Shown here one piece after another: positions 1 to 10,638 of a stretch of 64,000 bases of DNA. A model generated the notes under the pieces. That model ran no database searches and was not told the origin of the DNA. It saw only the letters and a list, made by a program, of their open reading frames with translations. The position numbers were made by a program, and so were the translations under genes. Within the stretch, counting starts at the first letter, position 1. Each line of letters starts with the position of its first letter. This stretch comes from Proteiniphilum saccharofermentans. GTDB taxonomy: Bacteria > Bacteroidota > Bacteroidia > Bacteroidales > Dysgonomonadaceae. The stretch lies in contig NZ_LT605205.1 in assembly GCF_900095135.1 (NCBI RefSeq), forward strand, positions 3,162,001 through 3,226,000. The letters run 5' to 3'.

Positions 1-543
1 CTTCGTTCCTATGTGCAGCAGATTGATTCGCTCAACAGGCTCAATGAGCAACTGCGAGCGGAAAACCGGCAGATTACCGATCAATATCAGAAAACCACTC
101 AAACCCTCAGGCAGGTATCCCAGGAGCGGGAACAACTCTCGGAAAGAGTATCGTTGGCAGCGCAATTGGTAGCCACGAACATCAGCGCCAAGGCGGTAAA
201 TGACAGGGGCAGGGACCAGTCGCGCCTGAGCCGGAGCACGCAGTTTGTAGTTTCCTTCACCATTGCCCGCAATATCACCGCGGAGCCTGGAGAGCGCACC
301 GTATACGTCCGCATGATGACACCCGACGGATCGGTCCTCTCAAAAAGCCCGTCCAACACCTTCCCTTATGAGAACGGAAATATTCTTTATTCGATGAAAC
401 GCATCGTAGAATACGGCGGCGAGGAAATGCCGGTCACCATGTACTGGGATATTGAAGAATTTCTCATGCCCGGCACTTACAAAGCCGATATCTTTGCCGA
501 TGGACATCATATCGGTTCGTATAGTTTCGATATGAAAGATTAG
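1..543 (+). CDS. Coiled-coil protein of unknown function, 5' end outside the window
   Basis: The reading frame is open from the first base, so only the C-terminal 180 codons are present. A GTG at 13 is an internal valine, not a convincing start. Residues 1-55 or so are a charged, heptad-like coiled coil rich in Gln, Glu, Arg and Leu. A beta-rich domain of about 120 residues follows (TQFVVSFTIARNI, YVRMMTPDGSVL) and ends in GSYSFDMKD. It resembles conserved Bacteroidales proteins with a coiled coil followed by a small beta domain, but I cannot assign a function. The missing N-terminus may carry a membrane anchor. The next gene on the same strand follows after 117 bp. Confidence 0.75.
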   Translation, partial: LRSYVQQIDSLNRLNEQLRAENRQITDQYQKTTQTLRQVSQEREQLSERVSLAAQLVATNISAKAVNDRGRDQSRLSRSTQFVVSFTIARNITAEPGERTVYVRMMTPDGSVLSKSPSNTFPYENGNILYSMKRIVEYGGEEMPVTMYWDIEEFLMPGTYKADIFADGHHIGSYSFDMKD

Positions 544-660
544 CATTTTTCGTCGTTTTAACATTCCGATAAATTTCTTTAACGGAAAATCATGCAGCAT
601 TCCCGGAATGCAGGCATCTATAGGAGTAAACGCCCGCTTTCCGGTAATAACAATGAACAG

Positions 661-1146
661 ATGAAAAATGCCTCCTGTTTGATACCTTTGTGTATACTAT
701 TCGGATTAATCGTGACGGAATTAGATGCACAGGACTTGAATGATGAAATGAAAAAAAGGCTTCGTCAGTCACTCATTACGCCCGAAAAACAATCCGGAGA
801 GCAACAATATCAACATTCTCCCCAGATATTGCCAGAGCAAGACAAAGAAATCCTCAAAGTGTCTCCAACCACCAGGCTTCCCACAAGAGGAGACAAGATA
901 CAGTTACTCAATCCACCGGAAAAATACAAAACACACATAAATACGACAGTCACCAATGCTCCTCCCATCAATCAACGACCGGCAGGATCGGTTCGGTATG
1001 AGTTTGTGGGAAAGAATATGCAAATAATCCCCACCGGCGGCCAAATAGTGAAACCCTCCGGCCGGGATTTCGATCCAATCCGTGCCCGCAACAGGAAAAG
1101 GCACGAAAGAACCGACCGGCTGGTTAAAGCCTATAACAACGAGTAG
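661..1146 (+). CDS. Small secreted or periplasmic protein of unknown function
   Basis: 161 residues. The frame is open from an ATG at 592, but the start at 661 is preferred because it puts a signal peptide at the N-terminus (MKNASCLIPLCILFGLIV, likely cleavage after LDA). The mature part is polar and proline-rich with no membrane segment. It includes TTVTNAPPINQRPAGS and ends in a basic stretch after SGRDFDPIRARN. The layout is like small Bacteroidales exported proteins of the DUF4858 type, but that comparison is from memory and weak. It is convergent with ligA, 38 bp away, with no obvious terminator between them. Confidence 0.6.
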   Translation: MKNASCLIPLCILFGLIVTELDAQDLNDEMKKRLRQSLITPEKQSGEQQYQHSPQILPEQDKEILKVSPTTRLPTRGDKIQLLNPPEKYKTHINTTVTNAPPINQRPAGSVRYEFVGKNMQIIPTGGQIVKPSGRDFDPIRARNRKRHERTDRLVKAYNNE

Positions 1147-1184
1147 GGCAAAGCAAGATCATGGGACAGGGTGAACCGCCGGGT

Positions 1185-3292
<2,108 letters not shown>

Positions 3293-3349
3293 TCTTTACC
3301 ACTCTGTTATTTCCTTTTCCGTCAGTAAAGATAGTATAAATTCAGAAAT

Positions 3350-4672
3350 TTAAATCTTCCTTTCCTTCCATTTACCGCTACGCAGGTAAATAAACGAAAG
3401 CGTAAGCAAGAAGAACCAATACACATGTTCCGTTGTCCATGCCACAGCTACGGAAAAACGCATGTGAATAATGACAAACCACATATATGAAAGATAAAAA
3501 AACAATGTGATAATCTCAAATTTAAGGGCGGTACGGGTATTCCCTGTACCCGATACGGAATTAAACAGTACTGATCCCATACTATAGATAGGTAATGATG
3601 AGATAAGCACATAAAACGGCAAAACGGTATCATTGATAAGGGAGGGATCATCCGTATAGATACGGATCATCGTCCTCGGAAAGGCAGAGACAATACCTAT
3701 CACGCAGACCATTACTCCCAGACTTATAAAAGCTATTCGTTTTATCAGATTGATCACCTCATCTCTTTTGTCCGCTCCGATGGTATTGCTCACCAGCGTA
3801 CTCGCCACGGCCCCCAATGCTTGCGAAGGGATCGTAAGAATAGTATAAAAACTCCGCACGATATTGGTTACCGCCAGAGGTCTTTCTCCCATATAATTCT
3901 CAATAAACACAAAGAAAAGCATCCAGGTAACAATGGAAAAAAGATACTGCACCATCATGAAGACAGAAATATCCAGTACTTTTTTAATTACAGACCATTG
4001 AAACCTGATTTTCCTGAAACCGTATTTATCGGGATCAACCGTTTTGCGTGTATAAACAAGCAGAAAAACGGTAGAAGCAAATTCTGCAATTACCGATGCG
4101 ATAGCTGCCCCGGCAATTCCCAGTTCGGGCATTCCCAGATTACCGAAAATCAGACCATAGTCAAATATCACATTCGTCCCGGCCATCACCACAGCATTGA
4201 CAGTAAGCACTTTGGTACGTGCGGTGCCGATATAGAACGCCCGGAACATAAGATTGACAAAGGCGAAAATAATACCGAAAACGCGCCATTCAAGATATTC
4301 CGTTACGGCCCCGGCAACATCGGCCGACTCAAACATTGCCGGTATCCAGTGAACAGCTCCGTAGCGCAGCAGAGGTATCAGCAATATAGCCGGGATAAGC
4401 AGGAAAATAGCTCCCTGAATAACAATATCTCCTATCTTGTTGTAATTCTTCTCACCATTTCTCCGCCCGATAAGGATCTGGCTCCCCATACTGAACCCAA
4501 AACCCAGCGTGTATATAGCGATGTAAATAATACCGGCCAAAGCTGATGCACCCAGTTCCACTTCTCCTACACGACCGAGAAAAGCGGTGTCAATCACCTG
4601 AATGATGTTTTGCGCAAGCAAACTCAACAGGATGGGCGTACTGATTTTGATGATGTGCTTATTGGAATACAC
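3350..4672 (-). CDS. MATE-family multidrug/cation antiporter
   Basis: 440 residues with about 12 hydrophobic segments, typical of MATE exporters, which expel cationic drugs or metabolites across the inner membrane using a Na+ or H+ gradient. Family signatures include the N-terminal half (ISTPILLSLLAQNIIQVID, TAFLGRVGEVELGASAL) and the mid-protein repeat (GASTLVSNTIGADKRDEV-like, read as ASTLVSNTIGADKRDE). The substrate cannot be told from sequence. The start at 4672 lies just downstream of the panD terminator, so the gene probably has its own weak promoter overlapping that hairpin. Confidence 0.9.
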   Translation of the reverse strand: MYSNKHIIKISTPILLSLLAQNIIQVIDTAFLGRVGEVELGASALAGIIYIAIYTLGFGFSMGSQILIGRRNGEKNYNKIGDIVIQGAIFLLIPAILLIPLLRYGAVHWIPAMFESADVAGAVTEYLEWRVFGIIFAFVNLMFRAFYIGTARTKVLTVNAVVMAGTNVIFDYGLIFGNLGMPELGIAGAAIASVIAEFASTVFLLVYTRKTVDPDKYGFRKIRFQWSVIKKVLDISVFMMVQYLFSIVTWMLFFVFIENYMGERPLAVTNIVRSFYTILTIPSQALGAVASTLVSNTIGADKRDEVINLIKRIAFISLGVMVCVIGIVSAFPRTMIRIYTDDPSLINDTVLPFYVLISSLPIYSMGSVLFNSVSGTGNTRTALKFEIITLFFYLSYMWFVIIHMRFSVAVAWTTEHVYWFFLLTLSFIYLRSGKWKERKI

Positions 4673-4680
4673 CTATTTTA

Positions 4681-4716
4681 AACTAAAAAGCCGCCGATTG
4701 CTCTGGCAATCGGCGG
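4681..4716 (-). terminator. Rho-independent terminator after panD
   Basis: A perfect 10-bp stem (CCGCCGATTG at 4691-4700 with CAATCGGCGG at 4707-4716) has a 6-nt loop. On the minus strand it is followed by CTTTTTAGTT. It lies 22 bp past the panD stop and fits intrinsic termination of the panCD transcript. Confidence 0.88.
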
Positions 4717-4738
4717 ATCTGTATGATTATCGACAGGA

Positions 4739-5089
4739 TTATTTTTTTATCCGGTTGTTACCGTCAAGATTGATGACAGCAGGCTGGAACGTTTTTGCCT
4801 CTTCGGGCGACAGCAACGCGTAGCTCATGATGATGATCACATCACCTTTCTGTACTTTCCGTGCAGCTGCTCCGTTCAGGCAAATAATTCCTGATCCGCG
4901 TTCACCACGGATCACATAAGTCTCAAAACGTTCGCCGTTATTATTATTCACTACCGCCACTTTTTCATGTACGATCATGTTGGCCGCATCGATCAGATCT
5001 TCGTCGATCGTAATGCTTCCCTCATAATTCAAATTGGCATCGGTTACCGTTGCCCTATGTATTTTGGATTTCAATATTTCTAACCACAT
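4739..5089 (-). CDS. panD: Aspartate 1-decarboxylase PanD (pyruvoyl enzyme)
   Basis: Makes beta-alanine from L-aspartate for pantothenate synthesis. At 116 residues it is close to the usual length. The self-processing site is clear: YEGS with Gly24-Ser25, where cleavage would create the pyruvoyl group on Ser25. The N-terminal [16 protein letters not shown] and the later NGAAAR motif are characteristic. It starts 5 bp after the panC stop, so the two genes form one panC-panD transcription unit ended by the hairpin at 4681-4716. Confidence 0.97.
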   Translation of the reverse strand: MWLEILKSKIHRATVTDANLNYEGSITIDEDLIDAANMIVHEKVAVVNNNNGERFETYVIRGERGSGIICLNGAAARKVQKGDVIIIMSYALLSPEEAKTFQPAVINLDGNNRIKK

Positions 5090-5094
5090 ATATG

Positions 5095-5937
5095 TTATCT
5101 GTATCTTATATTATCAATCAGGCGCACATCACCGCAATAGACGGCAATTGCTCCCACAATATTTCCGGAATCCTGCCAGGTAGAGACCGGTTGTAATGAA
5201 TCCCCATCAACAATCCCGAAGTATTCAACACGTAAGTCAGGTACATTGTTTATTGACCCGGTTACGAAGTGAATGATCTGATCCGGCGATTGTTCTTCGG
5301 TTAACAGGGTACTCTCCCGCATGATACGGTGTATTTCCGAAGCATGCTCCCTCTGTTCTACCGACAGCCGCTGATTACGGCTACTCATAGCCAAACCGTT
5401 CTGTTCCCTGACAGTAGGGACTCCCACGATCTCCACGGGTAGCTCCTGCTGCTTAACCATCTCCCTGACAATAGCTAATTGCTGGAAGTCCTTTTCACCG
5501 AAGTAGGCTTTATGAGGCTCCACAAAAGCAAAAAGTTTACTTACTACCTGGGCCACACCATTGAAGTGACCGGGACGGAAGGCACCCTCCATCACTTTGT
5601 CGAGCAGGCCAAAATCAAAGATCCGGATATCCGGCCCGGGATATATCTCTTCCACCGAAGGGGCAAACACAACATCAGCTCCGGTACTTCTCAGCAGTTC
5701 ATAATCTTCTTCAGGAGTACGGGGATAAAGCCTCAGGTCTTCCTGGTTATTGAATTGCGTGGGATTGACAAAAATACTTACCACGCAGATATCATTTTCC
5801 GCCACACAACGTTCCACCAAGGTGATATGTCCCTTGTGAAGCGCACCCATGGTAGGCACAAAACCAATGGTTTTGCCCTCCTGCCGGTGCTGTTGAAGCA
5901 GTTCCTTCAGCCCTGCTATAGTATGAATAACTCTCAT
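5095..5937 (-). CDS. panC: Pantothenate synthetase PanC
   Basis: Condenses pantoate with beta-alanine using ATP. The start at 5937 gives 280 residues ([10 protein letters not shown]...), matching the family. An upstream in-frame ATG at 6000 would add 21 residues not expected in PanC. Motifs seen are the HIGH-like MGALHKGH at 30-37, the substrate loop FVNPTQF at 56-62, GEKDFQQ at 147-153 and the KMSKS-like MSSRNQRLS at 184-192. It is the first gene of the panCD unit and is divergent from the glycogen-synthase-like gene at 6135. Confidence 0.96.
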   Translation of the reverse strand: MRVIHTIAGLKELLQQHRQEGKTIGFVPTMGALHKGHITLVERCVAENDICVVSIFVNPTQFNNQEDLRLYPRTPEEDYELLRSTGADVVFAPSVEEIYPGPDIRIFDFGLLDKVMEGAFRPGHFNGVAQVVSKLFAFVEPHKAYFGEKDFQQLAIVREMVKQQELPVEIVGVPTVREQNGLAMSSRNQRLSVEQREHASEIHRIMRESTLLTEEQSPDQIIHFVTGSINNVPDLRVEYFGIVDGDSLQPVSTWQDSGNIVGAIAVYCGDVRLIDNIRYR

Positions 5938-6074
5938 TGATCTGATTTTACAGTGCAAAGCAACAAAATATTTGCCACATACAGAAAAAAACCGTGCCAA
6001 TTCTCCATATAACAGAAAGCAAAAAGATGTTACACAGCTCTATATAAGCTGATTACAAAATAGATGCATTTTTA

Positions 6075-6109
6075 TTTTGTATTTATGTGGATTTTTTTTA
6101 TTATCTTTG
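6075..6109 (+). promoter_or_regulatory. Bacteroidetes-type promoter for the 6135 gene
   Basis: A TATCTTTG -7 box at 6102-6109 with TTTTG at 6075-6079, 22 bp upstream, in a very AT-rich region. Transcription would start near 6115, about 20 nt before the ATG at 6135. Confidence 0.65.
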
Positions 6110-6134
6110 TACTCAAATTTAGATAATTAGCTAC

Positions 6135-6953
6135 ATGTCCCAGAAAAAAGTTTTGTACGTTTCACAGGAAATTTATCCTTATCTCGAAGAGACTAATATT
6201 TCAAATACTTCACGTTATCTGCCCCAGGCCATACAGGAGAAGGGTAAAGAGATACGCGCTTTTATGCCTAAGTACGGGAACATCAACGAACGCCGTAATC
6301 AACTTCATGAGGTGATCCGCCTCTCTGGAATGAATCTCATCATTGATGACACCGACCATTCCCTCATTATAAAGGTAGCCTCCATCCAGTCGGCCCGGAT
6401 GCAGGTTTATTTCATTGATAACGATGATTATTTCCAGAATCGCGAAACACTCGTCAATGCGGAAGGACTGGAATATGACGACAACGACGAACGGAGCATT
6501 TTTTTTATCCGCGGGGTAATGGAAACCATCAAGAAGTTGCGTTGGGTTCCCGATATTATCCACTGTCACGGATGGTTCAGCGCATTGGCTCCTCTTTATA
6601 TCAAGAAAGGATATGCCGATGATCCTTGCTTCAAGGGTGCAAAAGTGATTTACTCCCTTTACGACGAATCTTTCAACAAATCTTTCCAGAATGGATTTGC
6701 AGAAAAACTCCGTTTTGACGGAATTGGAGATCCGGAGATCGAGAAAGTAAAAGAACGGGGCATGATCGATTATACAAATCTGATGAAACTGGCTATTGAT
6801 TTCTCTGATGGTGTTGTTCAGGGCAGTGAAAAGGCAAATCCCGAAATCATCCAATACATCCAGGAAAAGGGGGTGAAGTTCCTGCCTTACCATTCCGATT
6901 TTGACAAAAGAGTGGAAGAGATCGACGCATTCTACGAGGAAATTGACAGCTGA
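6135..6953 (+). CDS. Orphan N-terminal (GT5) half of a glycogen/starch synthase
   Basis: 272 residues match the ADP-glucose-binding N-terminal Rossmann half of GT5 glycogen synthases (KKVLYVSQEIYPYLEET, LPQAIQEKGKEIRAFMPKYG, then PDIIHCHGWFSALAPLY). The C-terminal GT-B half, which carries most nucleotide-sugar contacts, is absent. The gene has a normal stop and a clean promoter, so this is not a recent truncation. Bacteroidales commonly carry such a short gene beside panC, and its activity alone is doubtful. A role in glycan metabolism is inferred only from homology. The usual Lys of the KTGG motif is replaced: the loop reads YLEETNIS. Confidence 0.8.
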   Translation: MSQKKVLYVSQEIYPYLEETNISNTSRYLPQAIQEKGKEIRAFMPKYGNINERRNQLHEVIRLSGMNLIIDDTDHSLIIKVASIQSARMQVYFIDNDDYFQNRETLVNAEGLEYDDNDERSIFFIRGVMETIKKLRWVPDIIHCHGWFSALAPLYIKKGYADDPCFKGAKVIYSLYDESFNKSFQNGFAEKLRFDGIGDPEIEKVKERGMIDYTNLMKLAIDFSDGVVQGSEKANPEIIQYIQEKGVKFLPYHSDFDKRVEEIDAFYEEIDS

Positions 6954-7099
6954 TCCGGTTAAAATCCCTAATGAATTTATTTTTTTACCGCATCTATATA
7001 CAAATATCTTTAAAAATAAAAAGAAAGCGTTTCGACGGTTTTTATTTGCCACATTTTTTTCAGATATTTGCGTCATTGAAAACAAACTTGATTGAACGA

Positions 7100-8488
7100 A
7101 TGAAATTCAAATTCCTGTGCCGAGTACTTGTTATTGCCGTTATCGCCCTGTCCGCCGTTTCATGTAACGACAATCTTGATCCGATAGGATTTACCATACA
7201 ACCCGGACCAGACCGTCTCGCGGTAGGTGTCGATACACTGGAGTTACAGGCACGCACCGTTCAGATAGATTCTATATTTTCCAAAACACAATACCCTGTA
7301 TTGGGCGAATATACTGATCCTGTTTTCGGTACTATTAAGTCCGAATATATCGGAGAGTTCTATTTTCCCGAAGGTGCACAATTCCATGACGGCGCTTCCA
7401 TTGACTCGGTGAGAGTGCAGCTCGCTTACACCACGATGATGGGAGATTCATTGTCGCCGATGGGGTTGTCTGTATATGAAGTTACCAAATCGCTAAAGGG
7501 GATAAACAATTATTCCCATGTCGACCCCACGGAGTATGCCGATATGTCGGCGCCTCTGGGCACACAAACATTTACCGGAAAGAATTCAACCTACAGGACT
7601 GAAACCACCAGTTCAGGAAGTTCTATCAAGGTATATGAGATCAATGTGATGCTCCCGAACGCTTTGGGTGAAAAATTTCTTGCCGAATATAAAAAAGAGG
7701 GACACGGGCAACTGGTGAATGTGGATGAATTTAGAAAATTTTTCCCGGGATTGTATTTTACTACCAATTTCGGTAAGAGCACCATCCTCAATGTAAGCCT
7801 CACTTCACTTCTGGTACATTATCAGTACCTGGACAAAGGCGGTACATATGATGGCAAGGGGGATACTATCCGTACAAGCGCCATGCGCCTGAATATTACT
7901 CCGGAGGTCACCCAGATCAACCATATTCAAAACAAAAACGACCAGTTGCTGGAGGAAAATCCTGACTATGCGTATATCAAAAGCCCTGCCGGGGTAATGA
8001 CAGAGATTACCTTTCCTCTGTCGGAAATGGATGAGAAGTTGCAATCACAGGCCCTGAATCTGGCAAACTTTACTGTATATGCCATGCCTGAGCCGGACGA
8101 AGACACTATGGTGAAATTGAGTCCTCCGACCTATCTGCTATTGGTAAATAAAGATTCGCTGGCCGGATTCTTTGAAAACAGAAAGCTCGAAGACAAAATA
8201 ACCAGCTTCATTTCCGAGTTCGACGCTTCTACCTACTCTTATAGTTTCGGGAATATTTCCACAATGATCAACCACTATAATGAGAAGAGGGGGGGAAATT
8301 CAGACGAATTCGAACTGGTCTATTATCTTATTCCGGTAGACGCAACCTATGTCTCACAACAAACCAGTTACTACGGTTCTTCAACACCGGTTCTAACCGC
8401 AATACAACACCGTATGTGGCCGGCAGCAGCCAGATTGGATAAACGTAAAGGAAATCTGAAGCTGGATATGATTTTCAGTAATTTCTAG
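7100..8488 (+). CDS. DUF4270 lipoprotein
   Basis: 462 residues from the ATG at 7100. This start gives a lipoprotein signal (MKFKFLCRVLVIAVIALSAV, then SC at the lipobox), whereas the upstream frame to 6971 would bury it. The mature part (NLDPIGFTIQPGPDRLAVG, repeated beta-rich stretches, LLVHYQY) is typical of DUF4270 proteins, which are surface or periplasmic beta-sandwich lipoproteins of Bacteroidota with no defined function. It follows the GT5-like gene on the same strand after 146 bp, a neighbour pair often seen in Bacteroidales. It is convergent with ruvB. Confidence 0.85.
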   Translation: MKFKFLCRVLVIAVIALSAVSCNDNLDPIGFTIQPGPDRLAVGVDTLELQARTVQIDSIFSKTQYPVLGEYTDPVFGTIKSEYIGEFYFPEGAQFHDGASIDSVRVQLAYTTMMGDSLSPMGLSVYEVTKSLKGINNYSHVDPTEYADMSAPLGTQTFTGKNSTYRTETTSSGSSIKVYEINVMLPNALGEKFLAEYKKEGHGQLVNVDEFRKFFPGLYFTTNFGKSTILNVSLTSLLVHYQYLDKGGTYDGKGDTIRTSAMRLNITPEVTQINHIQNKNDQLLEENPDYAYIKSPAGVMTEITFPLSEMDEKLQSQALNLANFTVYAMPEPDEDTMVKLSPPTYLLLVNKDSLAGFFENRKLEDKITSFISEFDASTYSYSFGNISTMINHYNEKRGGNSDEFELVYYLIPVDATYVSQQTSYYGSSTPVLTAIQHRMWPAAARLDKRKGNLKLDMIFSNF

Positions 8489-8570
8489 CACACACCATTC
8501 TATTTACCGGCGCATCGGCTATTAATCTTACCCTGCCTTACGGGATATTTACCTCGTTGCGATCGGGACA

Positions 8571-9599
8571 TCAAAATAAAAGTCCCTGCCCTTCTCCTTT
8601 TTTTCGTCCCAGGTGGCGGTATGCCAGATCGGTCGCTTCCCTGCCTCGCGGGGTACGCTTGATAAATCCTTCTTTGATCAGGAAGGGCTCATACACCTCT
8701 TCGATGGTGCCGGCATCATCCCCCACAGCCGTAGCAATGGTAGTAATCCCTACCGGCCCTCCTTTGAACTTATCAATGATAGTCAGTAAGATTTTATTGT
8801 CTACTTCGTCCAGACCGTATTTATCGATATTGAGTGCTTCCAGTGCATAAGACGATATCTGCCTGTCTATTTTTCCGTTCCCTTTTATCTGGGCAAAATC
8901 ACGTACCCGCCGTAATAGCGCATTAGCCACACGGGGTGTCCCCCTGCTCCGGGAAGCGATCTCTAACGCTGCCTGGCCATCACAGCTAACCTGCAACAGG
9001 TCGGCCGATCGCAGGACGATCCCGGTAAGGGTTTCCAGATCGTAATACTCAAGGTGCATATTGATACCGAAACGTGCTCTTAACGGGCTGGTCAGCAAAC
9101 CGCTGCGGGTAGTAGCTCCCACAAGTGTAAAAGGATTCAGGTCAATTTGGATAGAACGCGCACTGGGGCCTTTATCAATCAGGATATCAATCCGGTAATC
9201 TTCCATGGCACTGTAAAGATACTCCTCCACTACGGGAGAAAGCCGATGAATTTCGTCTATAAAGAGCACATCATTCTGTTCCAGTGAGGTAAGCACTCCG
9301 GCCAGATCACCCGGCTTATCGAGCACCGGCCCCGACGTCACCCTGAATCCCACACCCAATTCATTGGCGATGATATTCGAAAGGGTTGTCTTGCCTAAGC
9401 CGGGAGGGCCGTGCAACAACACATGATCAAGCGACTCGCCACGCAAACGGGCCGCGCTGACAAATATTTTCAGGTTTTCCACGATCTTCCCCTGCCCCTT
9501 GAAATCTCCAAAGGTCAATGGACGCAAACTATTCTCAAACTCACGCTCGGTCTCCCTGAAATTGCGGTTACTATGTATATCGAAACTCTCTTCCATCAT
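8571..9599 (-). CDS. ruvB: Holliday junction branch-migration helicase RuvB
   Basis: Hexameric AAA+ motor that drives branch migration with RuvA. 342 residues, normal length. Walker A GPPGLGKT is at 64-71, Walker B DEIH at 115-118, sensor 1 is GATTRSGLL, the arginine finger is in SPLRARFG, and a C-terminal winged helix reads [15 protein letters not shown] at the start leaves 9596 as an alternative start. queG starts upstream on the same strand and ends 17 bp before it, so the two are probably co-transcribed. Confidence 0.98.
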   Translation of the reverse strand: MMEESFDIHSNRNFRETEREFENSLRPLTFGDFKGQGKIVENLKIFVSAARLRGESLDHVLLHGPPGLGKTTLSNIIANELGVGFRVTSGPVLDKPGDLAGVLTSLEQNDVLFIDEIHRLSPVVEEYLYSAMEDYRIDILIDKGPSARSIQIDLNPFTLVGATTRSGLLTSPLRARFGINMHLEYYDLETLTGIVLRSADLLQVSCDGQAALEIASRSRGTPRVANALLRRVRDFAQIKGNGKIDRQISSYALEALNIDKYGLDEVDNKILLTIIDKFKGGPVGITTIATAVGDDAGTIEEVYEPFLIKEGFIKRTPRGREATDLAYRHLGRKKGEGQGLLF

Positions 9600-9616
9600 T
9601 GTTGATGCAAAAATAA

Positions 9617-10537
9617 CTATTTATCGGGAGTTTTGGAAATTGCAGCCACATTCCGTTTTAATCCGGAGAATTTGGCCCTTTTCACGGCCGATTTACGAAA
9701 TATCCGCCGATAATCCTCTTCATCCATTTCGATCAGTTTTTTCAGGTCGAGTGACAAAAATTCATCCAACGGCATGAATTCGGGAGTACTATGCGGCCTG
9801 GAGTAACGATTCCAGGGACACACTTTCTGGCAAATATCACAACCGTACACATTATTGCTCAACAAAGGAGCTATGCCGGAAGATATCTCCCCCTTATTCT
9901 CAATGGTTTGATAGGAGATACACTTATTCGCATTGAGATAATGAGGTCTCTCTATGGCACCTGTAGGACAAGCATCGAGACAGCGGCGGCATTTTCCACA
10001 GTTTATGGAAATTGGAGAGTCATAATCCAACTCCATATCCACGATGAGTTCGCCCAGGAAAAAATAAGAACCTTTGCGGGGAATGATCAGCAATGTATTT
10101 TTCCCAACGAATCCCAATCCTGCCTGTGCCGCCCAGAAACGTTCCAGTACCGGAGCCGAATCAGAGAAATAGCGCCCTGTAACCTCCGGATACCGGGATT
10201 TTATAAATTCGAACAAACGGCTCAATTTCTCGCGTACCACATCATGATAGTCTTTGCCATAAGCGTAATAGGCAAACTGCGGTACCTCTTCGGCTAATCT
10301 CTCGTGCGGATAGTAGTTCAATGCTACCGAAATGATGGATTTGGCACCGTCCACCAACAATCTGGGATCAAGCCTTTTGTCGATATTACGGGACATGTAC
10401 TCCATACCCGCATTGCCGTTCTCAGCCAGCCACTGCATATACCGTTCCTCCTCCCCGCTATCGGTAGCGCGGCAGATACCACAGGCATCGAAGCCAAGCG
10501 ATAACGCATATTGTTTGATCTCTTCGGAAAATGTCAT
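9617..10537 (-). CDS. queG: Epoxyqueuosine reductase QueG
   Basis: Last step of queuosine tRNA modification: reduces epoxyqueuosine using cobalamin and two [4Fe-4S] clusters. 306 residues. Cysteines for the clusters lie at 180, 183, 186 and 190 ([12 protein letters not shown]) and at 233, 236 and 240 ([11 protein letters not shown]), with a further one at C206. The conserved acid lies in SDSAPVLER near 126. It lacks the C-terminal HEAT-like extension of longer QueG proteins, as many Bacteroidota versions do. It sits between rnr and ruvB on the minus strand. Confidence 0.95.
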   Translation of the reverse strand: MTFSEEIKQYALSLGFDACGICRATDSGEEERYMQWLAENGNAGMEYMSRNIDKRLDPRLLVDGAKSIISVALNYYPHERLAEEVPQFAYYAYGKDYHDVVREKLSRLFEFIKSRYPEVTGRYFSDSAPVLERFWAAQAGLGFVGKNTLLIIPRKGSYFFLGELIVDMELDYDSPISINCGKCRRCLDACPTGAIERPHYLNANKCISYQTIENKGEISSGIAPLLSNNVYGCDICQKVCPWNRYSRPHSTPEFMPLDEFLSLDLKKLIEMDEEDYRRIFRKSAVKRAKFSGLKRNVAAISKTPDK

Positions 10538-10638
10538 AAAACGGCGTTTCCATTATTCTCCCCGCATAATTACAAAAACCTCCGTAGTTAAACCGAGTTC
10601 ACACACCTTATGCCAATACTTTGTAAGGGAGTTAAATT

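Noticed and set aside
3821-4546. Plus-strand open frame (241 codons) opposite the MATE gene
   Set aside because: Antisense to a recognisable transporter; composition (many Lys, Asn, His) is typical of shadow frames.
5938-6000. Upstream in-frame ATG for panC
   Set aside because: It would add 21 residues without family support; the start at 5937 gives the normal PanC N-terminus.
6210-7085. Long minus-strand open frame (291 codons) opposite the GT5-like gene
   Set aside because: It is antisense to a clear GT5 domain with a promoter; its translation shows no family motifs.
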